The notes beneath the pieces are model-generated. The model saw nothing but the letters and a program-made list of their open reading frames with translations. It was not told the origin of the DNA and made no database searches. From contig NZ_JASJUU010000001.1 in assembly GCF_030125375.1 (NCBI RefSeq), positions 434,001-498,000 of the forward strand: a stretch of 64,000 bases of DNA, given 5' to 3'. The DNA comes from Pseudoalteromonas umbrosa (lineage in GTDB: Bacteria; Pseudomonadota; Gammaproteobacteria; Enterobacterales; Alteromonadaceae). The position numbers and the translations under genes are program-made. Below, piece by piece: positions 51,899-61,050 of the stretch (position 1 is its first letter; each line of letters starts with the position of its first letter).

Positions 51899-52975
51899 AT
51901 GATTGAAGAACTTATTGAATTTATAAATCAAGATTTACTGGAAGGGGCGGCGCCCGATCTGGATCAACATACACCGCTTTTGGAGCTTGGGATTTTAAAC
52001 TCATTATCTATGGTGAGGTTGCTGGCACATGTTGATCAGCGCTACGGTGCAAAAATTCCTGAGCATGACATTACTCCAGTGCATTTTGAAAATATAGAAA
52101 CCTTATGTGCATTAATAACAGCATTAAGTTCAGAGGATAAAGCGCAAGTACAAGAAGCCACATCTGAACTAGATCGTTTGGTTAAATTACAAGAAAGCTA
52201 TGGTATCAAGAGTGAACTTGTTCCAGCAGGTAGCGGCTTCAAGCAGCATACTTTGCGTGTAAAAGGGGATGGTCCTCTATGGATTTTATTGCCAGCGCTT
52301 GGCAACCCTTCTACTTCTTGGTCCTCTACATTGCGCTCTGTACAAGGGCGTCATAATGCGGTTGCGTTGGATTTAGCGGGATTTGGCTTAAGCGAAAGTG
52401 CTAACGACGCGCCTTCTTATGTGGACCACGTTGAATACACACTACAGTACTTGGAAACGTTGGAAGAGCAAGAGTGGGTGTTGGTAGCAAACTCTGCAGG
52501 CAGCATGATTGCAACTGAAATCGCCAGACGTTATCCAGACAAAGTAAAAGCACTGGTGTGTACCGGCTTTGGCTTAGTGGAAGATGTGGATAACTGGTGG
52601 GGAGATTTGAAAAAAATGTCTGCTAACCCTGAGCAGTTCTTAGCGGCTGCCTATTATCATCCACCGAAAATGACCCCCGCGCTTGAAGACTTATTGAATG
52701 ATGTCTTATCGCGTCCTGCGTACCACACCTTTTTAGATGATTATGCCAAAAAGTCGATGGCGACGACTTTTGATAACGTCACCGTACCGACACTGTTTGT
52801 CGCGGGTAACCATGACCAAATCATTCCGCCTGAATGGAGCGAAAAAGCGGCTGAGCAACTTGAGAATGCCACCGTTACGCGACTGTCAAGATGTGGTCAT
52901 TTCTCAGCATCTGAGCGCCCTGAAGAGTTTGTTTGGGTTGTTGAAGATTTCTTAACTAAGGTGGAAATGGCATGA
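51899..52975 (+). CDS. bmp1: Carrier protein-thioesterase didomain protein
   Basis: A 358-residue fusion. Residues 1-80 are an acyl/peptidyl carrier domain with the phosphopantetheine serine in LELGILNSLSM (Ser35). Residues about 105-355 are an alpha/beta-hydrolase thioesterase with ILLPALGNPSTSWSSTLRSV, the nucleophile elbow VANSAGSM (Ser199) and late LFVAGNHDQIIPPEW and CGHFSASERP (Asp and His). Bmp1 carries proline during oxidation to pyrrole and bromination, then releases the product. The elbow reads A-N-S-A-G where GxSxG is usual. It overlaps bmp2 by four bases. Confidence 0.92.
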   Translation: MIEELIEFINQDLLEGAAPDLDQHTPLLELGILNSLSMVRLLAHVDQRYGAKIPEHDITPVHFENIETLCALITALSSEDKAQVQEATSELDRLVKLQESYGIKSELVPAGSGFKQHTLRVKGDGPLWILLPALGNPSTSWSSTLRSVQGRHNAVALDLAGFGLSESANDAPSYVDHVEYTLQYLETLEEQEWVLVANSAGSMIATEIARRYPDKVKALVCTGFGLVEDVDNWWGDLKKMSANPEQFLAAAYYHPPKMTPALEDLLNDVLSRPAYHTFLDDYAKKSMATTFDNVTVPTLFVAGNHDQIIPPEWSEKAAEQLENATVTRLSRCGHFSASERPEEFVWVVEDFLTKVEMA

Positions 52976-54192
52976 GCGCATTTAAAAGTTACGACGTAGT
53001 CATTATCGGTAGTGGTCCTGCAGGCAGTCTTTGTGGTATTGAGTGTCGCAAAAAGGGTCTATCCGTATTATGTATCGAAAAAGATGAGTTTCCACGTTTT
53101 CACATCGGTGAATCCCTAACCGGTAATGCGGGTCAGATCATAAGAGACTTGGGCCTTGCAGATGAAATGAATGCGGCAGGGTTTCCTGACAAACCTGGCG
53201 TGAATGTGATTGGTTCTCTATCTAAAAATGAGTTTTTTATTCCCATTCTTGCGCCTACGTGGCAGGTGAGACGCAGTGACTTTGACAATATGTTAAAGCG
53301 CAAAGCCCTTGAGTATGGAGTGGAATATCAACAAGGCTTAGTAAAAGATGTTATTAAACATGAAGGCAAAGTGGTTGGTGCTATTTACAAAGCCGATGGT
53401 ATGGAGCACCAAGTGCGCTCTAAAGTACTGGTGGATGCCAGTGGTCAAAATACCTTTTTATCGAGAAAAGGAATTGCTGGTAAACGTGAAATTGAGTTCT
53501 TTTCGCAGCAGATTGCTTCTTTTGCTCATTACACAGGAGTTGAGCGTGATTTACCGCCATTTTCGACAAACACCACTATTTTATACTCGAAGCAGTATCA
53601 CTGGTCATGGATCATCCCAATCTCACCAGATACAGACAGCTTAGGCATAGTGATCCCCAAAGATCTCTATTACAAAGAGTGTAAAAACCCAGACGATGCC
53701 ATTGAGTGGGGCATGGAAAATATTAGCCCTGAGATCCGACGCCGCTTCCAAAATGCAGAGCGTGTTGGTGAATCACAATCGATGGCCGACTTCTCTTATC
53801 GTATAGAACCATTTGTTGGCGATGGTTGGTTGTGTATTGGTGATGCACATCGCTTTTTAGACCCTATCTTTTCTTATGGCGTTTCGTTTGCCATGAAAGA
53901 GGGGATCCGCGCAGCAGATGCCATTAAGCAAGCGATAGACGGCAATGATTGGAAAACCCCATTTTATGCTTATCGAGACTGGAGCAATGGCGGGCAGCAA
54001 ATCGCAGCTGACCTGATCCGTTACTTCTGGATTTACCCAATCTTTTTTGGCTACCAGATGCAAAATCCGGACTTACGCGATGAAGTGATTCGTTTGCTTG
54101 GTGGCTGTTGCTTTGATTGTGAAGGTTGGAAAGCCCCAACCATTTTTAGAAATGCCATCGAAGAGTACGACCGTAAGCAAATGGTAGGTTAG
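52972..54192 (+). CDS. bmp2: FAD-dependent brominase acting on carrier-bound pyrrole
   Basis: A 406-residue flavin-dependent halogenase. It shows the FAD motif VIIGSGPAGSLCGIECRKKG, the DEFPRFHIGESL segment, the halogenase WxWxIP motif (HWSWIIPI, near residue 210) and WLCIGDAHRFLDPIFSYGVS. In the described pathway Bmp2 brominates pyrrolyl-S-Bmp1 several times. The ATGA overlap with bmp1 suggests coupled translation of substrate carrier and brominase. Confidence 0.92.
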   Translation: MSAFKSYDVVIIGSGPAGSLCGIECRKKGLSVLCIEKDEFPRFHIGESLTGNAGQIIRDLGLADEMNAAGFPDKPGVNVIGSLSKNEFFIPILAPTWQVRRSDFDNMLKRKALEYGVEYQQGLVKDVIKHEGKVVGAIYKADGMEHQVRSKVLVDASGQNTFLSRKGIAGKREIEFFSQQIASFAHYTGVERDLPPFSTNTTILYSKQYHWSWIIPISPDTDSLGIVIPKDLYYKECKNPDDAIEWGMENISPEIRRRFQNAERVGESQSMADFSYRIEPFVGDGWLCIGDAHRFLDPIFSYGVSFAMKEGIRAADAIKQAIDGNDWKTPFYAYRDWSNGGQQIAADLIRYFWIYPIFFGYQMQNPDLRDEVIRLLGGCCFDCEGWKAPTIFRNAIEEYDRKQMVG

Positions 54193-54232
54193 GGAAAGCA
54201 TTGCGCTTTTCCTTCGAAGGGAAGGATTGATT

Positions 54233-55375
54233 ATGAACTTTGAGTGGAATGAGGATCAGCTCGAGTTATTTGAGCATGCACTGAGCTTTGCTAAGGACTT
54301 AGATTTTTCTAAGTTTCCGCAAGGCGAGTTTCCGATGGAAGCGTGGCGTGCTCTCGGCGAATTTGGTTATTTTGGATTACCAATAGATGCTAAATACTCA
54401 TCAGCTGGTAGTGGCTTTGATATTTTAACAACCGTGAAAGTCTTAGAAGGTTTAGGTCAAGGATGTACGGACACAGGTATTTTATTTGCCGGTGCAGCAC
54501 ATACCTTTGCCTGTGCGATGCCCATTTATGAGCATGGTAGTGAGCAACTAAAGCAAAAGTTACTGCCTTTGCTTGCCAGTGGCGAAAAGATTGCGGCAAA
54601 CGCGATATCGGAAGCTGAAGCAGGCTCTGATATCGGCAAGTTGACAACCAAAGCTTGGCGTGACGGTGATTATTACGTTATCAAAGGCGCCAAATCTTAT
54701 GTCACAAACGGCAGTGTCGCAGACTATTTTGTACTATATGCGACTACGAATGAGAAGTTTGGTTATCTTGGCCAAACTGCGTTTGTTGTACCAGCAGATT
54801 TACCCGGTATTGATGTTGGCAACAGTTATAAAAAATTGGGCCTAAACTCAGCGCAACTTAATCAAGTATTCTTCGACGAAGTCAAAGTGCATAAAGATTA
54901 CGTACTTGGAAGTGAAGGGCAAGGCGCACGTATTTTTGCTGCCTCCATGGATTGGGAACGCTGCTGCTTATTTGCCCTGTTCATTGGTGTGATGCAAAGA
55001 GACCTTGAGCGCTGTATTGATTATGCCAATACACGTAAGCAGGGCGACAAAACAATCAGCAAATTTCAAGCTGTTTCGCACCGCATTGCAGATATGGAAG
55101 TGCGCCTACAAAGCGCCAGACTGCTGTTGTACTTTGCTGCTTGGCAAAAGTCACAGAATGTCGACAACACCAAAGCAGTGGCATCAAGCAAATTAGCCAT
55201 CAGTGAAGCCTTTGTGCAATCTGGCATAGATTCAATTCGAGTGCACGGTGCGCTGGGGTATTTGCAAGAAAGCGGCGTGGATTCAAGCATTCGTGACGCA
55301 CTTGGATCAGTCTTGTTTTCTGGCACCTCTGACATTCAACGTGAACTTATCTGCAATAGGTTGGGCCTGCTATGA
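54233..55375 (+). CDS. bmp3: Acyl-CoA-dehydrogenase-type prolyl-carrier oxidase
   Basis: The ATG at 54233 (MNFEWNEDQLELFEHALSFA) after GAAGGGAAGGATT gives 380 residues. The acyl-CoA dehydrogenase fold is clear: NAISEAEAGSDIGKLTTKAW, FCELEGQ-like VLGSEGQGARIF, and the C-terminal LGSVLFSGTSDIQRELICNR. In pyrrole biosynthesis this FAD enzyme oxidises carrier-bound proline to pyrrole-2-carboxyl. The gene overlaps bmp4 by four bases. Confidence 0.9.
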   Translation: MNFEWNEDQLELFEHALSFAKDLDFSKFPQGEFPMEAWRALGEFGYFGLPIDAKYSSAGSGFDILTTVKVLEGLGQGCTDTGILFAGAAHTFACAMPIYEHGSEQLKQKLLPLLASGEKIAANAISEAEAGSDIGKLTTKAWRDGDYYVIKGAKSYVTNGSVADYFVLYATTNEKFGYLGQTAFVVPADLPGIDVGNSYKKLGLNSAQLNQVFFDEVKVHKDYVLGSEGQGARIFAASMDWERCCLFALFIGVMQRDLERCIDYANTRKQGDKTISKFQAVSHRIADMEVRLQSARLLLYFAAWQKSQNVDNTKAVASSKLAISEAFVQSGIDSIRVHGALGYLQESGVDSSIRDALGSVLFSGTSDIQRELICNRLGLL

Positions 55376-56931
55376 ACATACTCAGTGATGTTTTACTCAA
55401 AGGATTATGTGTTGGTGGCGATAGTGCATTGGCTGTTGCTGACAACAATGAGTCATATAGTTATGGCGATTTATCTCTTGCGGTGACACAAATTGCCGTG
55501 CTGTTGCAAAGCAAAGGTATCAGATCTGGGGATAGAGTGGGGATCTGGGCTGACAAGTCATGTCGTGCATTGGCTGCGATGTTAGCAGTGTCCAAACTCG
55601 GTGCTGTCTATGTACCGATTGATCCCATGAACCCGATGGTTCGAGTCGACATTATCCGCAGTGATTGTGCCATGAAAGCTCTGTTCACGACTCAGGCCAA
55701 ATTTGCGCAGTACCATGAAACGCGCGCCGAGGGGTGCCATTTTATTGTACTTGATAGTGAGGGTGAGTTTAGTGTCCAAGCGGCACAGGCAAGTGAGTTA
55801 AATCCAGTAAGTCACTGGTGTGATGTGCTTGCGTGTCAGCCATCAAGACTGAAAAGTGATGTCATGCCCGCTGGAGATGATTTAGCGTATATGTTGTATA
55901 CCTCTGGGTCGACGGGCGTGCCAAAAGGCGTTCGGATCAGCCATACTAATGCCCTCGCATTTGTAAAATGGGTGATTGAGAAAATAAAACCCGTCGCCTC
56001 GGATCGATTCTCGAACCATGCACCGTGGCATTTTGATTTATCGGTTTTGGACATTTATGTGGCTTTGGCATGTGGAGCCAGTGTGCACCTTGTATCAGAG
56101 CTAGATAGTTATGTCCCTCAGAAACTGGTTAATTTTATTGCTGAGCGTCAAATCACTATTTGGTATTCAGTACCAACTGCCTTGGCCATGATGATGAATG
56201 CTGATACACAGTTTGGGCAAAAGTGTAAGCAGCTTCATACCATTATCTTTGCGGGCGAAGCGTTTGAGGTGAAGTCTCTTAAAGCGTTACGTACCCAATT
56301 TCCTCTGAGTGATTTATTCAATTTTTATGGCCCTACAGAAACGAATGTATGTAGTTATTACAAAGTACCAGAAGTTGTGCCTGATGAGCTACCGATTGGA
56401 TATGCGGCAAGTGGGGCACGCATCAAAATCTGTGACCAAGATGGTCATGATATAGCGCTTGGGCAGCAGGGGTTTATCACTGTGATTGGTCCCACTGTAT
56501 TCGATGGTTACTGGGGTAAAGGCTTACGTCAAGAAAAGGCATACAACACCGGGGATATTGGTTATATCAATGAACTGGGTGAGCTTATGTATGTTGGCCG
56601 CCAAGATCATATGGTGAAAGTAAAGGGGTACCGAGTGCACCTTGGCGAAGTGGAACGCGCGCTTTATCAACACCAAGAAATCAAAGAGTGCTTGGTGGTG
56701 TTAGATGAGCAGAAAAACCTCGTTGCGCACGTGGCTACCGCTGGGATTAAGCCACCGTCGTTGCTGACGTTAAAAATGCATTGTGCCAAACGATTGCCAA
56801 AATATATGTTGCCCGAGCAAATCGTGTATTGGGAAGCGCTTCCGCGCAATCGTAACGGCAAATTATCGCGTCGAAGCTTATCAGAAACCCGCCCACATCA
56901 AGCCAGTCATACGGCACAAAGTGGTGCGTAA
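55372..56931 (+). CDS. bmp4: Proline adenylation enzyme
   Basis: A 519-residue stand-alone adenylation protein. Core motifs are MLYTSGSTGVPKGVRISH (ATP loop), FNFYGPTETNVCSYY, AYNTGDIGYINELGELMYVG, RQDHMVKVKGYRVHLGEVE and NRNGKLSRRSL with the catalytic lysine. In the bmp cluster it activates L-proline and loads it on Bmp1. It ends 110 bases before bmp5. Confidence 0.92.
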   Translation: MNILSDVLLKGLCVGGDSALAVADNNESYSYGDLSLAVTQIAVLLQSKGIRSGDRVGIWADKSCRALAAMLAVSKLGAVYVPIDPMNPMVRVDIIRSDCAMKALFTTQAKFAQYHETRAEGCHFIVLDSEGEFSVQAAQASELNPVSHWCDVLACQPSRLKSDVMPAGDDLAYMLYTSGSTGVPKGVRISHTNALAFVKWVIEKIKPVASDRFSNHAPWHFDLSVLDIYVALACGASVHLVSELDSYVPQKLVNFIAERQITIWYSVPTALAMMMNADTQFGQKCKQLHTIIFAGEAFEVKSLKALRTQFPLSDLFNFYGPTETNVCSYYKVPEVVPDELPIGYAASGARIKICDQDGHDIALGQQGFITVIGPTVFDGYWGKGLRQEKAYNTGDIGYINELGELMYVGRQDHMVKVKGYRVHLGEVERALYQHQEIKECLVVLDEQKNLVAHVATAGIKPPSLLTLKMHCAKRLPKYMLPEQIVYWEALPRNRNGKLSRRSLSETRPHQASHTAQSGA

Positions 56932-57041
56932 CCTGTTTACAGCAAAGTAAACATTAACCTCGAAGTTGCAAACAGCTCAGGCACTTAGCCTCATTCATTA
57001 TGGCAACGCAATGCAACTTCTTGCTATACACGGAGAGAATT

Positions 57042-58589
57042 ATGAATAAAACCATAGCAGTGATAGGTGCTGGTTTATCTGGTATTGCCGCCGTCAAACA
57101 ATTAACCGATGGCGGTCATCAAGTAACTTGCTTTGAAAAAGCAGAAAGTTTCGGTGGGGTATTCGCAGATAAGAAAATCTACGATGATTTACACCTCACG
57201 ATCTCGAATTATTTTATGGCGTACTCTGATTATGTACCCAATCATCAAAAACTAAAGTTTTGGTCTAAGAAAGAATATATCAATTACTTAGGTGAATATA
57301 TCGCACGCTTTGATATTGCAAAGCATATTCACTATGACCATGAAGTATGTAGTGTTCAAAAACAGGGTGAAAAATGGTTAGTAACTTATAAAAGCGACGA
57401 TGAAGAGCAAACGAAAGAGTTTGATATGGTCGCAGTGTGCTCTGGGCACTTCCAAAAGCCTAAGCTCCCAGAGCTGCCTGGCTTGGATATGTATCGAGGA
57501 GAGATTGAGCACTCTAATGATTATCGAGATAAGCATAAATATGCTGGTAAACGTGTTTTATGTGTCGGCTTAGGTGAAAGTTCGGCGGATATCACCTCGG
57601 AAATTTCACAGGTGGCACGTAAGTGTATTTTGTCACTGCGTCGATACCCAGCGGTGGCTCCGCGTTATATGGCGTTTCAAGAAGATCCTTATTTCACCAT
57701 TGATACGTCTTGGTTAACGTCGCGCATTGTGAACAAGCTACCGCATAAATATCACGGTGGGATCACCAAAGGGATTTTTAATAAATATGTCAATAGCCGT
57801 AACGATCATGTTCGGATTCGGGGTGAATGGTTGAAAAAATCAGGGCCTTCTCATTATCAAGCTGTTACTAAAAATGAGCGACTTTTTCGTCCTATTGCTG
57901 ATGGTAAAGTCATGCCGAACATTGGTGGTATTGAGCGGTTTGAGAAAGATGCCGTCGTGTTTAAAGACGGTTCTCGAGAAGAAATTGATGCGGTTGTATT
58001 CTGTACTGGCTATCAACTGAGCTTTCCATTTTTAGATGTCAGCATTTCCAATATGCGTGATTTATATAAACAGATGTTTATACCTGAAATGGGTCATTCT
58101 TTGTCATTCATTGGCTTTGTCAGGCCTCAACAAGGTGGTATTCCGGTGATTGCTGAGATGCAATGTCGGTATTTATCTAAGTTAGCTAAAGGCGAGGCAA
58201 AGTTGCCGACCTTATCTGAAATGCACGATGTCGTGAAGCATGATACTAAGCATTGGCAAAAAGAATACAAGATAACCCCGCATGTCGCATCACTTGTGAA
58301 TTACTGCCATTACATGGATTCAATGGCAAAGCTGGTTGGGTGTATGCCACAGATCCCAAGTTTATTTAAAGATCCATTACTTCGAGTGAAGTTACTACAT
58401 AACCCGCAATTTGCAGCCCAATACCGACTGGATGGGCCTAATAATATGACTCACACGGCAAGAGAGTTTTTGTTGAGTTTCCCCAATATTAGTTCTTGGC
58501 CAAGGATTATTCACTTTGAATTGGCGCTGGGCGCACAAAAGCTACTCTCTCGCCTGCGTTTAGACGGGTTACGTGAGATCAGTAAGTAA
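57042..58589 (+). CDS. bmp5: Flavin-dependent decarboxylating phenol brominase
   Basis: The ATG at 57042 after CGGAGAGAATT gives 515 residues beginning MNKTIAVIGAGLSGIAAVKQ. It is FMO-like: a GxGxxG FAD motif at the start, the NADPH-binding GKRVLCVGLGESSADIT near residue 180, and VVFCTGYQLSFPF near 320. Unlike classical halogenases it lacks WxWxIP. In the described pathway Bmp5 decarboxylates 4-hydroxybenzoate with bromination, and brominates again to give bromophenols, using its own NADPH. The first steps and the second half of the pathway depend on it. Confidence 0.9.
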   Translation: MNKTIAVIGAGLSGIAAVKQLTDGGHQVTCFEKAESFGGVFADKKIYDDLHLTISNYFMAYSDYVPNHQKLKFWSKKEYINYLGEYIARFDIAKHIHYDHEVCSVQKQGEKWLVTYKSDDEEQTKEFDMVAVCSGHFQKPKLPELPGLDMYRGEIEHSNDYRDKHKYAGKRVLCVGLGESSADITSEISQVARKCILSLRRYPAVAPRYMAFQEDPYFTIDTSWLTSRIVNKLPHKYHGGITKGIFNKYVNSRNDHVRIRGEWLKKSGPSHYQAVTKNERLFRPIADGKVMPNIGGIERFEKDAVVFKDGSREEIDAVVFCTGYQLSFPFLDVSISNMRDLYKQMFIPEMGHSLSFIGFVRPQQGGIPVIAEMQCRYLSKLAKGEAKLPTLSEMHDVVKHDTKHWQKEYKITPHVASLVNYCHYMDSMAKLVGCMPQIPSLFKDPLLRVKLLHNPQFAAQYRLDGPNNMTHTAREFLLSFPNISSWPRIIHFELALGAQKLLSRLRLDGLREISK

Positions 58590-58607
58590 ACAGTGCGAGG
58601 GAAGGAC

Positions 58608-59216
58608 ATGATCAAATTGTCAGACGAGTGCTTATGCAACTTAGATGAGCGTCTTAATGCACAAGCTTACAACATTAATAAACTAAGTTATCTGCAAAAA
58701 ATTATCTTAGGTACAGATGGTACGGTAACCCAGTTACTAGAGAGCATCGTTGGGGAAAAGATCGTTGTCGATAAGTTACTAGAGGCCGATATCGCTGTAT
58801 TACCTCATGAGGAGGAAATGCATTGTCAAAGAAGGGTGATCACCCTTAATGGGGAAAAAACCGGTTTACCTTATTTGTACGCAGACTCTTTAGTGTATCA
58901 CGGCAATATGAACGTGAACTTTTCTCGTGCATTAACCCAAACACGCATTCCCATCGGTAAGGCATGGGAAAAGTTTCAAATTGAAACATACAAAACGTTA
59001 CTTTCCTGGGGCTTTGAATACGCAAATGAGCTGTCTCAGCATTTCACAATAGAGCCCCATGATCTTGTCTTGTATCGCACTTACTTAGTGTATTCGCAAG
59101 GCAAGAAAATATTTCGCATTACCGAGAAATTTCCACTTGCTTGGTATATGCAATCAGAGCAGCTCGGCAACCAATTCGCATCAGCAGAACTATCAACTTT
59201 AGTCAGTGGGATTTGA
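58608..59216 (+). CDS. bmp6: Chorismate lyase
   Basis: The ATG at 58608 after GGGAAGGAC gives 202 residues; a GTG 15 bases upstream is also in frame but less likely. The sequence matches UbiC-like chorismate lyases in size and in the pattern LSYLQKIILGTDGTVTQLLE, then EEEMHCQRRVITLNGEKTGL and RIPIGK. It makes 4-hydroxybenzoate and pyruvate from chorismate, supplying Bmp5. It is followed by bmp7 after 3 bases. Confidence 0.88.
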   Translation: MIKLSDECLCNLDERLNAQAYNINKLSYLQKIILGTDGTVTQLLESIVGEKIVVDKLLEADIAVLPHEEEMHCQRRVITLNGEKTGLPYLYADSLVYHGNMNVNFSRALTQTRIPIGKAWEKFQIETYKTLLSWGFEYANELSQHFTIEPHDLVLYRTYLVYSQGKKIFRITEKFPLAWYMQSEQLGNQFASAELSTLVSGI

Positions 59217-59219
59217 CCA

Positions 59220-60695
59220 ATGAAAAACACCGATACAGCAGAAGCTTTACCACAAAGCAAGTTAAATATAGACGAATTAACACCGACAATTCCTCATATC
59301 GCGTTTGATAGTGAGGATGGACAGACGTTTTTCTGGGGTGAAGACTTTCACCTAATTATTGAATCCTTGTCCAAAAAATACGGCGACATTTATTCTGTAG
59401 AGACAGCAAAAGGGCCGATTGTGGCGCTCAATGGCTATCAATATATTAAAGAGGCGCTGGTAGCGCAGAATGATGTGTTTAACGTGCGCGCAGATTACGA
59501 AATTCTACAAATCGCCCCACAAAAACACTTTCTAGAATTAGAAGCGGGTGAGCAATGGCAAGTGCATCGTAAAGTATTCGCAAATGCCATGCGAGAATAT
59601 TTCTCTACTCGTTGGGATCAGATTGAATCTTGGATGACCACGGAGGTCAATGACATAGCAGAAGTCTGGAAAGCACAGGGGGATATCGCGTTTGACCCGA
59701 ATAGGGAAGTGTCACTAAAACTTGCTAGTTTCTTACATAAAGTCATGTTTGATGACCGTTTTGGTGAGTTTGAAGTGAGTATCTTTGATGAGAAAAGTTT
59801 AAGCTGGTTGCCTAATGGATTTATCAATAGTACTCGCCATGAACTGATGCCAAAGGACTTGCAAGAGCAGTATTACGACCAATATGGTGATGCAATTGAG
59901 AAATTTAGTTCTAACCTAAATGGTCTTGATCAGTATGTCTCATTCAATGTCAACCGACGCAAAGAGGATTATGTGGCAGGAGAATATCGCGATTTGTGTG
60001 ATTATCTATTTGCCGCAAATGCCAGTGTTGATGATGACACAAAAGCGGCCCTTAACATTGGTGAAAAGGAAATTGTTGTTGGTTCTTTGACTCAGGTTGC
60101 TGGTGCTGGTGGCGGTGTAGGCGCGTTTGCGATGCGTTGGGCGCTACTTTATTTAGCTGCATATCCGGAATATCAAGCGCGCGTGCAAAAAGAATTAGAC
60201 GAAGTCGTTGGACGTAATGAGGTACCACTGAACAAACACAAAGCTGAATTACCTTATACACAAGCTTTTATTGCTGAAGTGCTGCGCCATTGTTCTATCA
60301 CGTCCATGCCGGCTGCGAACTATGCGACCAGCAAGGATACCTTGTTGGATGGTTACTTTATTCCTGAAGGCACACCTTTGGTGATTAATAACTACAGTAT
60401 TACACGTGATGAAACTCTGTGGGAAAACCCAGATGAGTTTATTCCTGAGCGTTTTTTAGATGACAATGGCGAGTTGAGTAAGAAGCAGCAGGGTAAGGCG
60501 TTTCCATTTGGATTAGGCCAGCGACGTTGTTTAGGCGAGCATTTTGGTAAGTATATTATTCATACTTTGTTTGCGCAGTTGGCACATAAGTTTGAATTTT
60601 CAATTCCTAAGGGTAAAACAGCAAATTTAAAAGCGATTTCTGGGGTGTTTTTAGTACCAGAAGAAGTAGAGATAAAAGCTAAAGCGAGATTTTAG
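59220..60695 (+). CDS. bmp7: Cytochrome P450 for phenol/pyrrole coupling
   Basis: A 491-residue P450. The heme-ligand loop is [15 protein letters not shown] (Cys437), the ExxR of helix K is EVLRHC, and PERF follows as the meander motif. The I-helix segment reads AGAGGG (residues 294-299) where oxygen-activating P450s have A/G-G-x-D/E-T. Known Bmp7 joins bromophenol and bromopyrrole radicals into biaryls, with electrons from Bmp9/Bmp10. No membrane anchor is visible. It is the last gene of the plus-strand operon. Confidence 0.9.
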   Translation: MKNTDTAEALPQSKLNIDELTPTIPHIAFDSEDGQTFFWGEDFHLIIESLSKKYGDIYSVETAKGPIVALNGYQYIKEALVAQNDVFNVRADYEILQIAPQKHFLELEAGEQWQVHRKVFANAMREYFSTRWDQIESWMTTEVNDIAEVWKAQGDIAFDPNREVSLKLASFLHKVMFDDRFGEFEVSIFDEKSLSWLPNGFINSTRHELMPKDLQEQYYDQYGDAIEKFSSNLNGLDQYVSFNVNRRKEDYVAGEYRDLCDYLFAANASVDDDTKAALNIGEKEIVVGSLTQVAGAGGGVGAFAMRWALLYLAAYPEYQARVQKELDEVVGRNEVPLNKHKAELPYTQAFIAEVLRHCSITSMPAANYATSKDTLLDGYFIPEGTPLVINNYSITRDETLWENPDEFIPERFLDDNGELSKKQQGKAFPFGLGQRRCLGEHFGKYIIHTLFAQLAHKFEFSIPKGKTANLKAISGVFLVPEEVEIKAKARF

Positions 60696-60723
60696 TCGCT
60701 GAAAAAACAATTTGTAAACTGAT

Positions 60724-60752
60724 AAAAAGCCACCAGTTTTTGGTGGCTTTTT
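60724..60752 (+). terminator. Intrinsic terminator of the bmp1-7 operon
   Basis: AAAAGCCACCA (60725-60735) pairs with TGGTGGCTTTT (60741-60751) over a 5-base loop with further T residues, 29 bases after the bmp7 stop. Confidence 0.9.
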
Positions 60753-60804
60753 GAGTGTAATTTCGGATAAATTAATAGGTATAAGGAAGCTAAACAGGAA
60801 GTCT

Positions 60805-61020
60805 ATGATGGAGTTTTCGATTAATCGTTTTGAAAGTTCTTTGGGTATTTTTCAAGTAGTCGGTAACTGTCAGCCTCCAGATAAGATTGAAGTCTTGAAG
60901 CTAAAAATAATGAGCACTGATGGGTGGGTTCTGATGGACATGCATCAAGCCATGACACAAAAGGTAATTACTCAGTTAACTCTGGAGTTACGAGAGCACC
61001 CTAAATTGGGAAGTCTATAA
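60805..61020 (+). CDS. Small hypothetical protein after the bmp operon
   Basis: The ATG at 60805 after AACAGGAAGTCT gives 71 residues beginning MMEFSINRFESSLGIFQVVG. A frame start at 60751 lies inside the terminator and is rejected. It is a soluble alpha/beta small protein (DKIEVLKLKIMSTDGWVLMD). I do not recognise it, and it is separated from the bmp operon by the terminator. Confidence 0.5.
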   Translation: MMEFSINRFESSLGIFQVVGNCQPPDKIEVLKLKIMSTDGWVLMDMHQAMTQKVITQLTLELREHPKLGSL

Positions 61021-61050
61021 GACTCCCCAATCGACCGTATTCATAACTAT

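Noticed and set aside
49452..60695. Claiming the halogenase/P450 cluster as a new system
   Set aside because: Gene content matches the already described bmp pathway; only details are worth a second look.
60751..60804. Extended N-terminus of the small gene after bmp7
   Set aside because: The TTG start lies inside the bmp operon terminator; the ATG at 60805 has a proper ribosome-binding site.
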